Assembly: GCA_044868295.1 (NCBI GenBank)
Contig: JBIOWF010000059.1
Coordinates: 1 to 45,976 of the forward strand
Direction of reading: 5' to 3'
Length of the DNA: 45,976 nucleotides
From: JBIOWF01 sp044868295
GTDB lineage: Bacteria > Actinomycetota > Actinomycetes > Streptosporangiales > Streptosporangiaceae
Shown: piece by piece, positions 8,499-15,327 of the stretch
Position numbering within the stretch: position 1 is the first letter of the stretch
Layout: each line of letters opens with the position of its first letter
Notes under the pieces: model-generated
Seen by the model: the letters and a program-made list of their open reading frames with translations, nothing else
What the model was told of the DNA's origin: nothing
Database searches by the model: none
Position numbers and translations under genes: made by a program

Positions 8499-8528
8499 AT
8501 TATGGGACAAAATGAAAACGGTTGTCAA
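8499..8528 (-). promoter_or_regulatory. znu operon promoter overlapped by a Zur box
   Basis: On the minus strand a perfect -35 TTGACA (8523-8528) is followed after 18 bp by a -10 CATAAT (8499-8504). The palindrome TGAAAACGGTTGTCA (8513-8527) is a 7-1-7 repeat with one mismatch between its arms and matches the actinobacterial Zur box pattern (TGAAAATNATTTTCA-like). It covers the -35 and most of the spacer, a position expected for zinc-dependent repression. The transcription start is predicted at about 8492. Confidence 0.82.
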
Positions 8529-8577
8529 AACCGCAAATGACCTAGACCGTACTCCCAGGGCCACATGCTGGCCGTGG

Positions 8578-8991
8578 TCAGATCAGGCCCAGACGGTCGG
8601 CGGCGAGCAGGATGAGGAACGTGGCGAGCGCCACCCGCAGCACGCGGCCGCCGATACGCAGGGTCGGCCACGACAGGTAGGCCAGCCAGAGGACGAACGC
8701 CAGCACCGGAAGAACCGCCAGAGCCCCCCGCCAGTCCGGCACCACGACGCCGACCAGCATCAGGACCACCATGACGACCGGGACCAGCCAGCGCGGGAGC
8801 TGGAAGAGGAACACCAGAGGGGTGCCGCTCTTCAGCTCCACCGCGCGCCGCAAGCCGGTCGCTCCCGGCGTGAAGAACTGCTCGCCTGGCGGCAGCGGCC
8901 GCTTCGCCGGTCCCGTGCCGCCCGCGCGCTTCTTCGCCAACGGGTGTTCCGGAGCCTTGGAGTGCCGCTTCGGGTCGGAGTCACTTGCCAC
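8578..8991 (-). CDS. Small actinobacterial membrane protein (DUF6703-like)
   Basis: 137-aa protein of unknown function. Residues 1-35 are basic and Pro/Lys-rich (KRHSKAPEHPLAKKRAGG), likely cytoplasmic. The segment PPGEQFFTPGATGLRRAVE precedes three predicted membrane segments, at about 66-84, 88-108 and 115-134. The overall layout matches a conserved actinobacterial family that I recall as DUF6703; the family number is from memory. It lies upstream of znuA on the same strand but is separated from it by the Zur-controlled promoter, so it is unlikely to belong to that operon. Confidence 0.72.
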   Translation of the reverse strand: MASDSDPKRHSKAPEHPLAKKRAGGTGPAKRPLPPGEQFFTPGATGLRRAVELKSGTPLVFLFQLPRWLVPVVMVVLMLVGVVVPDWRGALAVLPVLAFVLWLAYLSWPTLRIGGRVLRVALATFLILLAADRLGLI

Positions 8992-9072
8992 GACCCGAGC
9001 CTAGTCAAGTGCCCCGTTCCAGCGCACCCATGGGGCGCGAGCCGTACCGGTTCAGGTGGCATGCTGGACGGC

Positions 9073-9387
9073 ATGCTCGCTCTGATCCGCTATTCGGTGC
9101 CGGACTCCCAGGTGGAGGAGTTCACCACGCAGGCCCGGGACATCCTGGACCTGCTCGCCGCCCAGCCGGGATACGTGCGCGGCCAGCTCGGCAGGTCGGT
9201 CGACGAGCCCGACCTGTGGGTCCTGGCCAGCGAGTGGGAAGGGGCCGGCTACTACCGCCGGGCGCTCTCCGCGGCGCGCATGGCGTTGTACCCGCTCATG
9301 ACTCTGATGATCAACGAGTCGAGCGCCTTCGAGACGGTCCTCGGCGTCCAGCACCCCGCCCGTGAGGGGACAGTCGGCAAGGCCTGA
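9073..9387 (+). CDS. Antibiotic biosynthesis monooxygenase (ABM) domain protein
   Basis: About 104 aa. It is a single dimeric alpha/beta-barrel domain of the ABM superfamily: an N-terminal beta strand (LALIRYSV), a helix (VEEFTTQARDILDLLAAQPG), then GYVRGQLGRSVDEPDLWVLASEW and the YYRRALSAARM segment. Such proteins include quinone-forming monooxygenases and haem-degrading enzymes, but many have no known substrate, and none can be assigned here. Two in-frame ATGs (9061 and 9073) are possible. AGGTGG just before 9061 is too close to serve it and better serves 9073. It lies upstream of glyS. Confidence 0.75.
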   Translation: MLALIRYSVPDSQVEEFTTQARDILDLLAAQPGYVRGQLGRSVDEPDLWVLASEWEGAGYYRRALSAARMALYPLMTLMINESSAFETVLGVQHPAREGTVGKA

Positions 9388-9538
9388 GCGAGCCGCCTCG
9401 GGATTCCCCTAAGCTTGACCTCGGATGCGGGCAGGTGCCGACCCCTCTTGGCGCGCCTGTGGCGGGCTTACGGCCCGCCGGTCCGATCGGTCCGCGCTCG
9501 ATCTCAACGCCGACACCCAGCCGGATGGAGTTTCACTG

Positions 9539-10924
9539 ATGGCACGTCGCACCGACGTCATGGAAACCATCGTCAGCCTCGCCAAGCGCCGCGGGCTCGT
9601 CTACCCGTCGAGCGAGATCTACGGAGGTCTCCGGGCGTCGTGGGACTACGGTCCGCTCGGTGTCGAGCTGAAGAACAACGTGAAGCGGGAGTGGTGGAAG
9701 GCCGTCGTGCAGGGTCGCGACGACGTGGTCGGCCTGGACTCCTGCGTGATCCTGGCCCCCGAGGTGTGGCAGGCCAGCGGCCACGTGGAGACCTTCACCG
9801 ACCCGTTGACGGAGTGCCAGTCCTGCCACAAGCGCTACCGCGCCGACCACCTCGTCGAGGCGTACGTCGCCAAGCACGGCAGCGAGCCCGCGGGCGGCCT
9901 GGCCGACATCACCTGCCCCAACTGCGGCAACAAGGGCGCGTTCACCGCGCCGCGGCAGTTCAGCGGCCTGCTCAAGACCTACCTCGGCCCGGTCGAGGAC
10001 GAGTCGGGACTCGCGTACCTGCGGCCCGAGACGGCGCAGGGCATCTTCATCAACTACCTCAACGTGCAGCAGTCCGCGCGCAAGAAGATCCCGTTCGGCA
10101 TCGGCCAGCAGGGCAAGTCGTTCCGCAACGAGATCACGCCGGGCAACTTCATCTTCCGGACCCGCGAGTTCGAGCAGATGGAGATGGAGTTCTTCGTCAA
10201 GCCCGGCACCGACGAGGAATGGCACCAGTACTGGATCGACGAGCGCCTGCGCTGGTACGTCGACCTGGGCATCAACAAGGACAACCTCCGGCTCTACGAG
10301 CACCCCAAGGAGAAGCTGTCCCACTACTCCAAGCGGACCGTCGACATCGAGTACCGGTTCAACTTCACCGGCGCGGAGTGGGGCGAGCTGGAGGGCATCG
10401 CCAACCGGACCGACTTCGACCTGACCGCGCACGGCAAGGCGTCCGGCACCGACCTGTCGTTCTTCGAGCAGGAGTCCGGCGAGCGCTACGTGCCGTACGT
10501 CATCGAGCCGGCCGCCGGTGTGGACCGCGCGGCGCTGACCTTCCTCCTCGACGCCTACACGGTCGATGAGGCGCCCAATGCCAAGGGCGTCATGGAGGAG
10601 CGGACGGTCATGCGCCTGGACCACCGCCTCGCCCCGGTCAAGGTCGCGGTGCTGCCGCTGTCCCGCAACGCCGACCTGTCGCCGAAGGCCCGCGACCTGG
10701 CCGCGCAGCTGCGCCGCCGGTGGAACGTGGACTTCGACGACGCGGGCGCGATCGGCCGCCGCTACCGCCGCCAGGACGAGATCGGCACCCCGTTCGCGAT
10801 CACGGTCGACTTCGACACCCTGCAGGACGACGCCGTGACGATCCGCGAGCGCGACACCATGGCCCAGCAGCGCGTCTCCCTCGACCAGGTCGACTCCTAC
10901 CTCCGTCAGCACCTCAACGACTGA
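9539..10924 (+). CDS. glyS: Glycyl-tRNA synthetase (alpha2 type)
   Basis: 461-aa class II aminoacyl-tRNA synthetase that charges tRNA-Gly. Visible features are the N-terminal motif 1 region (GLRASWDYGPLGVELKNN), an inserted zinc-like knuckle (CQSCHKRYRAD and later CPNCGNKG), motif 2 (FGIGQQGKSFRNEI and FRTREFEQMEME), motif 3 (AAGVDRAAL) and a C-terminal anticodon-binding domain (about 365-461). ATG 9539 is preceded by GGATGGAG. An in-frame extension upstream to 9425 is rejected because it lacks an RBS and falls outside the conserved fold. A short GC hairpin (9461-9479) lies in the 5' leader. The gene ends before a strong terminator. Confidence 0.96.
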   Translation: MARRTDVMETIVSLAKRRGLVYPSSEIYGGLRASWDYGPLGVELKNNVKREWWKAVVQGRDDVVGLDSCVILAPEVWQASGHVETFTDPLTECQSCHKRYRADHLVEAYVAKHGSEPAGGLADITCPNCGNKGAFTAPRQFSGLLKTYLGPVEDESGLAYLRPETAQGIFINYLNVQQSARKKIPFGIGQQGKSFRNEITPGNFIFRTREFEQMEMEFFVKPGTDEEWHQYWIDERLRWYVDLGINKDNLRLYEHPKEKLSHYSKRTVDIEYRFNFTGAEWGELEGIANRTDFDLTAHGKASGTDLSFFEQESGERYVPYVIEPAAGVDRAALTFLLDAYTVDEAPNAKGVMEERTVMRLDHRLAPVKVAVLPLSRNADLSPKARDLAAQLRRRWNVDFDDAGAIGRRYRRQDEIGTPFAITVDFDTLQDDAVTIRERDTMAQQRVSLDQVDSYLRQHLND

Positions 10925-10937
10925 GATCGTCCCGCCC

Positions 10938-10977
10938 GTACGGCCGACGGCCCTCCACGCGAGGCCGCCGGCCGTAC
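10938..10977 (+). terminator. Hairpin terminator after glyS
   Basis: GTACGGCCGACGGCC (10938-10952) pairs with GGCCGCCGGCCGTAC (10963-10977) with one mismatch around a 10-nt loop, 13 bp after the glyS stop codon. There is no long U tract, which is usual for actinomycete terminators. Confidence 0.75.
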
Positions 10978-11175
10978 TACGTACTCGGCGGAAGACCTCG
11001 GCCACAATGAACACACAAACCAATATTGATCATGCGTATCTCACGGTAAACGCCGCACTTCGCGGCTCCTCTGTGTTCGTTGTGACCGCTCGATGCACGC
11101 GCGGGGCGCTCACGAGCGCCGAGCGAGAGATACGCTGCCGGAGCAGGTTGAATCCGGGTCCGAACAGGAGTTGAC

Positions 11176-11748
11176 ATGCCATTCAGTCATGACATGGTTT
11201 ACTCGCTCGCCACGGCGGTCGATCTGATCAACACCTTGCCGGAGGCGGACGGCCGGGACGGGCTGGCGACCATCGACGACCTCGAAGAGTTCGTCCAGCA
11301 CCGGCAGATCAGCGGGGTGGAGTCCCTCAACGCCACCGACCTGGACGAGGTGCGCACACTGCGCGAGGCCTTCCGGGACGTGTTCACCGCCGCCGACCGG
11401 GGAGCCGCGATCTCCCAGCTCAACCTCATGCTCGGCCGCACGCGGATCACACCGCGCCTGGCCGAGCATGACGGCTTCGCCCTGCACATCCACTACTTCG
11501 CCCCCGGCGCCTCGGTGGCCGAGCACCTGGCCGCCGACTGCGGCGTCGCCCTGGCCCACGTCCTGGTCGAGGACGAGTGGGAGCGGCTGCGCACCTGCGC
11601 CGCGCCCGAGTGCTCCCGAGTTTTCGTCGACGAGTCCCGCAACCGCTCGCGCGTCTACTGCGACAGCCGCACCTGTGGGAACCGCATGCACGTGGCCGCC
11701 TACCGGGCCCGCCGCCGCGCCACGAACCTGTCCGGGCGATACACCTAG
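11176..11748 (+). CDS. CGNR zinc-finger (ABATE domain) putative stress regulator
   Basis: 190-aa protein with an N-terminal ABATE-type domain (about 8-135, with the typical VDLINTL and REAFRDVF segments) and a C-terminal CGNR zinc finger (about 143-185). The finger shows CAAPECSRVF, VYCDSRTCGNRMHVAAYRARRR-type spacing with four Cys and the naming CGNR motif. Proteins of this family are putative DNA-binding regulators in actinobacteria; no target is known. AGGAG upstream supports ATG 11176. The upstream 250-bp region carries a 9-bp inverted repeat, GCGTATCTC (11034-11042) and GAGATACGC (11127-11135). The stop codon overlaps that of convergent uppS within the palindrome CTAG. Confidence 0.88.
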   Translation: MPFSHDMVYSLATAVDLINTLPEADGRDGLATIDDLEEFVQHRQISGVESLNATDLDEVRTLREAFRDVFTAADRGAAISQLNLMLGRTRITPRLAEHDGFALHIHYFAPGASVAEHLAADCGVALAHVLVEDEWERLRTCAAPECSRVFVDESRNRSRVYCDSRTCGNRMHVAAYRARRRATNLSGRYT

Positions 11749-12563
11749 GTCGTCTGGTTGGGCAGGGCCCCGCCGTACCTTCTGTCGCGTTTGGCGTAGA
11801 CCTCGCAGGCCTGCCAGAGGTCGCGGCGGTCGAAGTCGGGCCACAGCTGGTTGAGGAAGACCATCTCGGCGTAGGCGGCCTGCCAGAGCAGGAAGTTGGA
11901 GGTGCGCTGCTCGCCCGAGGAGCGCAGGAACAGGTCCACGTCGGGGATCTCGGGCTCGTCGAGGTAGCGGGCGAAGGTCTGCTCCGACACCTTGCCCGGC
12001 TTCACACGTCCCCCCGCGATGTCCTCGGCGAGTTTGAGGGCCGCGTCCACGATCTCGGCCCGGCCGCCGTAGTTCACGCAGAACTGGAGCGTCAGCGTCC
12101 TGTTGTGCTCGGTCATCTCCTCGGCGTCCTGGAGTTCCTTGATCACGCTCTTCCAGAGCCGCCCGGGCCGCCCGGCCCATCGCACCCGGACTCCCATCTC
12201 GTTCAGCTGGTCGCGGCGGCGCCTGATCACGTCACGGTTGAAGCCCATCCGGAAGCGCACCTCGTCGGGTGAGCGCTTCCAGTTCTCCGTGGAGAACGCG
12301 TACGCCGACAGGTAGGGGATGCCGAGTTCGATGGCGCCCTCGATGACGTCGAACAGCGACGCCTCCCCCATCTTGTGGCCCTCGATTCTGGGCAGGCCGC
12401 GCGCCTTGGCCCAGCGGCCGTTGCCGTCCATGACGATCGCGACGTGCCGGGGCACCAGCTCGCGCGGGATCGCCGGCGGCACCGCCCCGGACGGATGGGG
12501 GGAAGGCGGACGGACCACGCGGGATCGGACCATGGCGGGACGGATCACGCTGGGACGGACCAT
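11745..12563 (-). CDS. uppS: Isoprenyl transferase (undecaprenyl diphosphate synthase type)
   Basis: About 272-aa cis-prenyltransferase making the polyprenyl diphosphate carrier for cell-wall synthesis. Motifs are HVAIVMDGNGRWA (catalytic Asp and the phosphate-binding loop), EGHKMG, LSAYAFSTENWKRS, CVNYGGRAEIVDA, and the C-terminal DLFLRSSGEQRTSNFLLWQ and LWPDF. The exact start is uncertain. The N-terminal 20 residues come from a 4 x 15 bp tandem repeat, and each unit starts with ATG or GTG (12563, 12548, 12533, 12518). None has a clear Shine-Dalgarno. It is 29 bp downstream of recO on the same strand, so probably co-transcribed. Confidence 0.93.
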   Translation of the reverse strand: MVRPSVIRPAMVRSRVVRPPSPHPSGAVPPAIPRELVPRHVAIVMDGNGRWAKARGLPRIEGHKMGEASLFDVIEGAIELGIPYLSAYAFSTENWKRSPDEVRFRMGFNRDVIRRRRDQLNEMGVRVRWAGRPGRLWKSVIKELQDAEEMTEHNRTLTLQFCVNYGGRAEIVDAALKLAEDIAGGRVKPGKVSEQTFARYLDEPEIPDVDLFLRSSGEQRTSNFLLWQAAYAEMVFLNQLWPDFDRRDLWQACEVYAKRDRRYGGALPNQTT

Positions 12564-12570
12564 TTCTAGA
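12511..12570 (-). repeat. Four 15-bp tandem repeats at the uppS start
   Basis: Units occupy 12511-12525, 12526-12540, 12541-12555 and 12556-12570 (plus-strand form CGGACCATGGCGGGA and variants). In the uppS frame they encode the pentapeptides MVRPS, VIRPA, MVRSR and VVRPP, so every unit opens with a usable start codon (ATG, GTG, ATG, GTG). The repeat lies outside the conserved catalytic domain. Confidence 0.85.
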
Positions 12571-12592
12571 TGACCTGCGCTCTCAAACTGGC

Positions 12593-13363
12593 TCAGTGCT
12601 CCGGACCGAGCGTATGGGTGGGGACGGCGTGCTCGGAGACCCGCTCCACATGGCGCAGGGAGCGGATTCCGTGTTCCAGGTGCCACTGCAGGTATGCGGC
12701 GACGAGGCCGCTGCACTCGGCCCGGTGCCGCGGCTCCGACACGTCCGCGGCCGGCCAGTCGCCGCGGAGCAGCGCGATCATCAGCGCGATCGTCTCCGCC
12801 GCGGGCACGGCCGCCCCGGCGGGACGGCAGGCGCCGCACACCACCCCGCCGGCCACGATCGCGAAGGCGCGGACGGCGTCCGCCCCGCAGCGGGCGCACT
12901 CCGCCAGGGCCGGGGCGTATCCGGCGACCGCCAGCGACCGCAGGAAGAACGCGTCGAGCACCAGCCGGGCCTCGTGGCCGCCCTCGACCAGGGTGCGCAG
13001 CCCGCCGACGAGCAGGAGGAACTGGCGCAGGGCCGGCTCCTTCTCGCCCATGGTCAGCCGGTCGGCGGTCTCCAGCATCGCGGTCCCGGCCGTATAGCGC
13101 GGATAGTCGCTCACGAGCGCCTCGCCGTACGGGCGGAGGGTCTCGACCTGGGTGATCACGTCGAGCGACCTGCCGCTGTGCAGTTGAAGGTCGACATGGG
13201 AGAACGGCTCCAGCCGCGCGCCGAACCGCGAGGTCGTCTTGCGCACGCCCTTGGCGACGCCGCGGACCTTGCCGGTGCGCTTGGTGAGGATCGTGATGAT
13301 GCGGTCGGCCTCGCCCAGCTTCTGCGTGCGCAGCACGACTCCTTCGTCACGGTAGAGGCTCAC
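12593..13363 (-). CDS. recO: DNA repair protein RecO
   Basis: 256-aa recombination mediator that works with RecR to load RecA on SSB-coated gaps. The N-terminal OB fold begins SLYRDEGVVLRTQKLGEADRI, followed by TGKVRGVAKGVRK and the SRFGARLEPFSHV segment. A central helical bundle follows, and a four-Cys zinc site appears as CARCGAD and CGACRP. The start is GTG at 13363 (GCGGGG nearby); the longer reading to 13516 is not supported by homology. It precedes uppS. The region upstream was probably altered by the IscB element that now lies 250 bp away. Confidence 0.93.
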   Translation of the reverse strand: MSLYRDEGVVLRTQKLGEADRIITILTKRTGKVRGVAKGVRKTTSRFGARLEPFSHVDLQLHSGRSLDVITQVETLRPYGEALVSDYPRYTAGTAMLETADRLTMGEKEPALRQFLLLVGGLRTLVEGGHEARLVLDAFFLRSLAVAGYAPALAECARCGADAVRAFAIVAGGVVCGACRPAGAAVPAAETIALMIALLRGDWPAADVSEPRHRAECSGLVAAYLQWHLEHGIRSLRHVERVSEHAVPTHTLGPEH

Positions 13364-13618
13364 CCCGCCATCGTATGACCTTCCGGCGACCCGCCTTGGA
13401 GGCTCCGAAATGGTGAAATTTCGGTAAGAATTCGGGTAATGAGGACCGGTTTCTGACCCCCCGGAAACCCCTCCACGCTGGACACCCGGTGGCCGTGCGG
13501 TAAACCTGGGATGCAACCCCTTAACCGAAAGGTCACTAAGCTTTGGCCTTTGGCGGACTCACCTGCGCCTCCGAGCCGAAAACCGGATTGAACCGCCCCC
13601 GCTGCTTGAAAGGGTGCC
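13364..13618. other. Intergenic region upstream of recO
   Basis: About 255 bp between the recO start and the structured IscB-element RNA. It must hold the recO-uppS promoter (minus) and may hold the omega RNA promoter (plus). I could not assign either confidently. An 87-codon minus-strand reading frame (13360-13623) overlaps the recO start by GTGA but has no recognisable features, and I do not call it a gene. The last 16-18 nt (about 13601-13618) are the expected position of the RNA guide. Confidence 0.4.
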
Positions 13619-13968
13619 GTCAACGACCCCCTCCTGAAGGAGGGGGCTTGAAGTGCAGCGATGCGCTTTGAAGCCCCGCGTTGACCAGCCCTGGCCGATC
13701 ACCTGTAAGGAGGTGCATTCGATTGGCTACGTTTCACGTAGGCCAGCAGACCCACCAGGCCGTGCTTCCTCAGCGGCCTGCTCTGGAATCCGCGTCAGCA
13801 GACACGCCCGAGGGTGGGCACGAAACGGGACGCGGACGCCGCCGCCGCGCGGCACCCGGCGTGGAACATGGGCGAGGGGAGATCGAGCGGGCCGGCACCC
13901 GATCCGCTCGGCGTCACCCTGAGGGCGTTTCGGCGTCCGAGGGAGCGGCCCGTGAGGGCCACCCGGCC
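13619..13968 (+). ncRNA. Candidate omega RNA (HEARO) of the IscB element
   Basis: About 350 nt of non-coding, strongly structured sequence directly upstream of iscB, the place and size of the HEARO/omega RNA that guides IscB. Directly seen are CCCCCTCC-TGAA-GGAGGGGG (13627-13646, perfect 8-bp stem) and AAGTGCA-GCGA-TGCGCTT (13651-13668, 7 bp with one wobble and a GNRA loop). A further arm pairs AGGCC with GGCCT around GTGCTTCCTCAGC (about 13768-13790). The known architecture places a guide of about 16 nt at the 5' end, which would be the flanking DNA ending near 13618. The 5' boundary is an estimate. The frame that continues iscB upstream to 13681 is read here as RNA, not protein. Confidence 0.78.
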
Positions 13969-15310
13969 GTGTTCGTCCTGGACAGGCGAGGCCGCCCGTT
14001 GGACCCGTGCCACCCGGCCCGTGCCCGCCGCCTGCTGGCGTCGGGCCGGGCGGTGGTGGTCCAGCACACTCCGTTCGTCATCCGGCTGCGCGACCGCGCC
14101 GCCGCCGATTCCACGATCGCGGGCGTCGAGGTCGGGATCGACCCCGGCAGCAGGCACACCGGCATAGCGGTGTTCGCCGTGGCCGGTGGGAGCCGCAGGG
14201 GCAGGTACGCCATCCAGCTCGACCACCGGGGTCCGGCAATCCGGGACAGGCTGTCCGCCCGCGCCGTGTTGCGCCGGGGGCGCCGGTCGCGGAACCTGCG
14301 ATACCGCGCCCCGCGTTTCTCCAACCGATCCAAGCCGAAGGGGTGGCTGGCGCCGTCGCTACGCCACCGAGTAGAAACCACAGTGTCGTGGGTGGATCGG
14401 CTGACCCGGTGGGCGCCGGTCCGCGTCGTCCATGTCGAACGGGTCGCGTTCGACACCCACGCCATGGCGGCCGGACGGCAATTGAACGGCGTCGAGTACC
14501 AGCAGGGCACCCTGGCCGGGTACGAGATCCGCGAGTACCTGCTGGAGAAGTGGGGGCGCCGCTGCGCCTACTGCGGGACGAGCGGCGTTGCGTTGAACAT
14601 CGACCACATCCATCCCCGATCGCGGGGCGGCTCGGACCGTGCCTCGAATCTGGCTGTGGCGTGCGTCCCCTGTAACCAGGCGAAGAACGCGGCCTCGGTC
14701 GAGGAGTTCCTGGCCGGCAGGCCGAAGGTCCTGGCCCGCGTGCTGGCCCAGGCCAAGGCCCCGCTCGGGGACGCGGCCGCGGTCAACGCGACCAGGTGGG
14801 CGCTGTGGCGGGCATTGACGCGGACCATGCTGGATGTGCGCGCCGGCTCGGGCGGCCGGACCAAATGGAACCGGTCACGGACCGGCTCCCCCAAGTCCCA
14901 CACCTTGGACGCGCTGCACGTCGGCCGGCTCGACCACGTGGACAGCCGGCCGTCAACGGTGCTGGTCGCCGCCGCGACCGGACGCGGCCGCTACGCCCGG
15001 ACACGCGCGGACAGGTATGGATTCCCCCGGCTGCGGCTGCCCCGCGGCAAGCAGGTCAAGGGGTTCGCGACCGGGGACACGGTCCGCGCGGTCGTCCCCT
15101 CCGGGAAGAAGGCCGGAGTCCATGTCGGACGAGTCGCCGTCCGGTCAAGCGGCAGTTTCAACATCACCACCAACGCCGGGACCGTCCAAGGCATCGGCTT
15201 CCGGCACGTCCGCCTGCTTCAACGGGCCGATGGCTACGCATACACCAGAAGGAACGAACCAGTGCAGACCGTAAGCCGTTTCCTCCCCGGCTTGAAGGCC
15301 AGGGTTTCCA
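13619..15310 (+). mobile_element. Solo IscB (OMEGA) element, IS200/IS605-related, no tnpA
   Basis: The left end is approximated by the first omega RNA hairpin (13627-13646). The right end is approximated by the imperfect hairpin CCCCGGC-TTGAAG-GCCAGGG region (15285-15304), which lies inside the last codons of iscB. Both ends share CTTGAAG (13647-13653 and 15291-15297). No HUH transposase (tnpA) is present anywhere in the window, so the element is either mobilised in trans or resident. It sits between recO (250 bp away) and the start codon of a membrane lipid gene. Exact ends cannot be fixed without an empty-site comparison. Confidence 0.7.
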
Positions 15311-15327
15311 CGGCGGTGACTCGATGA
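13969..15327 (+). CDS. iscB: IscB RNA-guided nuclease (RuvC + HNH)
   Basis: About 452 aa from GTG 13969 (GAGGG 10 nt upstream). Domains in order: PLMP domain (FVLDRRGRPLDPCHPARARR, 2-21); RuvC-I GVEVGIDPGSRHTG with Asp58; arginine-rich bridge helix (RLSARAVLRRGRRSRNLRYR, 94-113); RuvC-II VHVERVAF with Glu157; HNH (CAYCG at 199-203, IDHIHPRSRGGS with His213, CVPCNQAKN at 232-240); RuvC-III SHTLDALHVG with His311 and Asp314; and a C-terminal TAM-interacting-like domain (350-425). All catalytic residues are present, so it should be active. IscB is the ancestor-type relative of Cas9 and uses an omega RNA, matching the structured region upstream. The stop codon overlaps the next gene's ATG. Confidence 0.93.
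   Translation: MFVLDRRGRPLDPCHPARARRLLASGRAVVVQHTPFVIRLRDRAAADSTIAGVEVGIDPGSRHTGIAVFAVAGGSRRGRYAIQLDHRGPAIRDRLSARAVLRRGRRSRNLRYRAPRFSNRSKPKGWLAPSLRHRVETTVSWVDRLTRWAPVRVVHVERVAFDTHAMAAGRQLNGVEYQQGTLAGYEIREYLLEKWGRRCAYCGTSGVALNIDHIHPRSRGGSDRASNLAVACVPCNQAKNAASVEEFLAGRPKVLARVLAQAKAPLGDAAAVNATRWALWRALTRTMLDVRAGSGGRTKWNRSRTGSPKSHTLDALHVGRLDHVDSRPSTVLVAAATGRGRYARTRADRYGFPRLRLPRGKQVKGFATGDTVRAVVPSGKKAGVHVGRVAVRSSGSFNITTNAGTVQGIGFRHVRLLQRADGYAYTRRNEPVQTVSRFLPGLKARVSTAVTR

Noticed and set aside
7454..8515. Long plus-strand frame over znuA
   Set aside because: It is antisense to a gene with complete ZnuA motifs and is Gly/Arg/Val-rich without a domain.
9388..9538. T-box or riboswitch before glyS
   Set aside because: Only a short GC hairpin (9461-9479) is present; no T-box core, specifier loop or glycine-riboswitch pattern was found.
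13360..13623. 87-codon minus-strand frame overlapping the recO start
   Set aside because: No recognisable features, no ribosome site, and it overlaps the IscB RNA region; its GTGA overlap with recO is probably chance.
13681..13968. N-terminal extension of the iscB frame
   Set aside because: The translated segment has no similarity to IscB and coincides with strongly paired RNA; the PLMP domain begins at the GTG at 13969.
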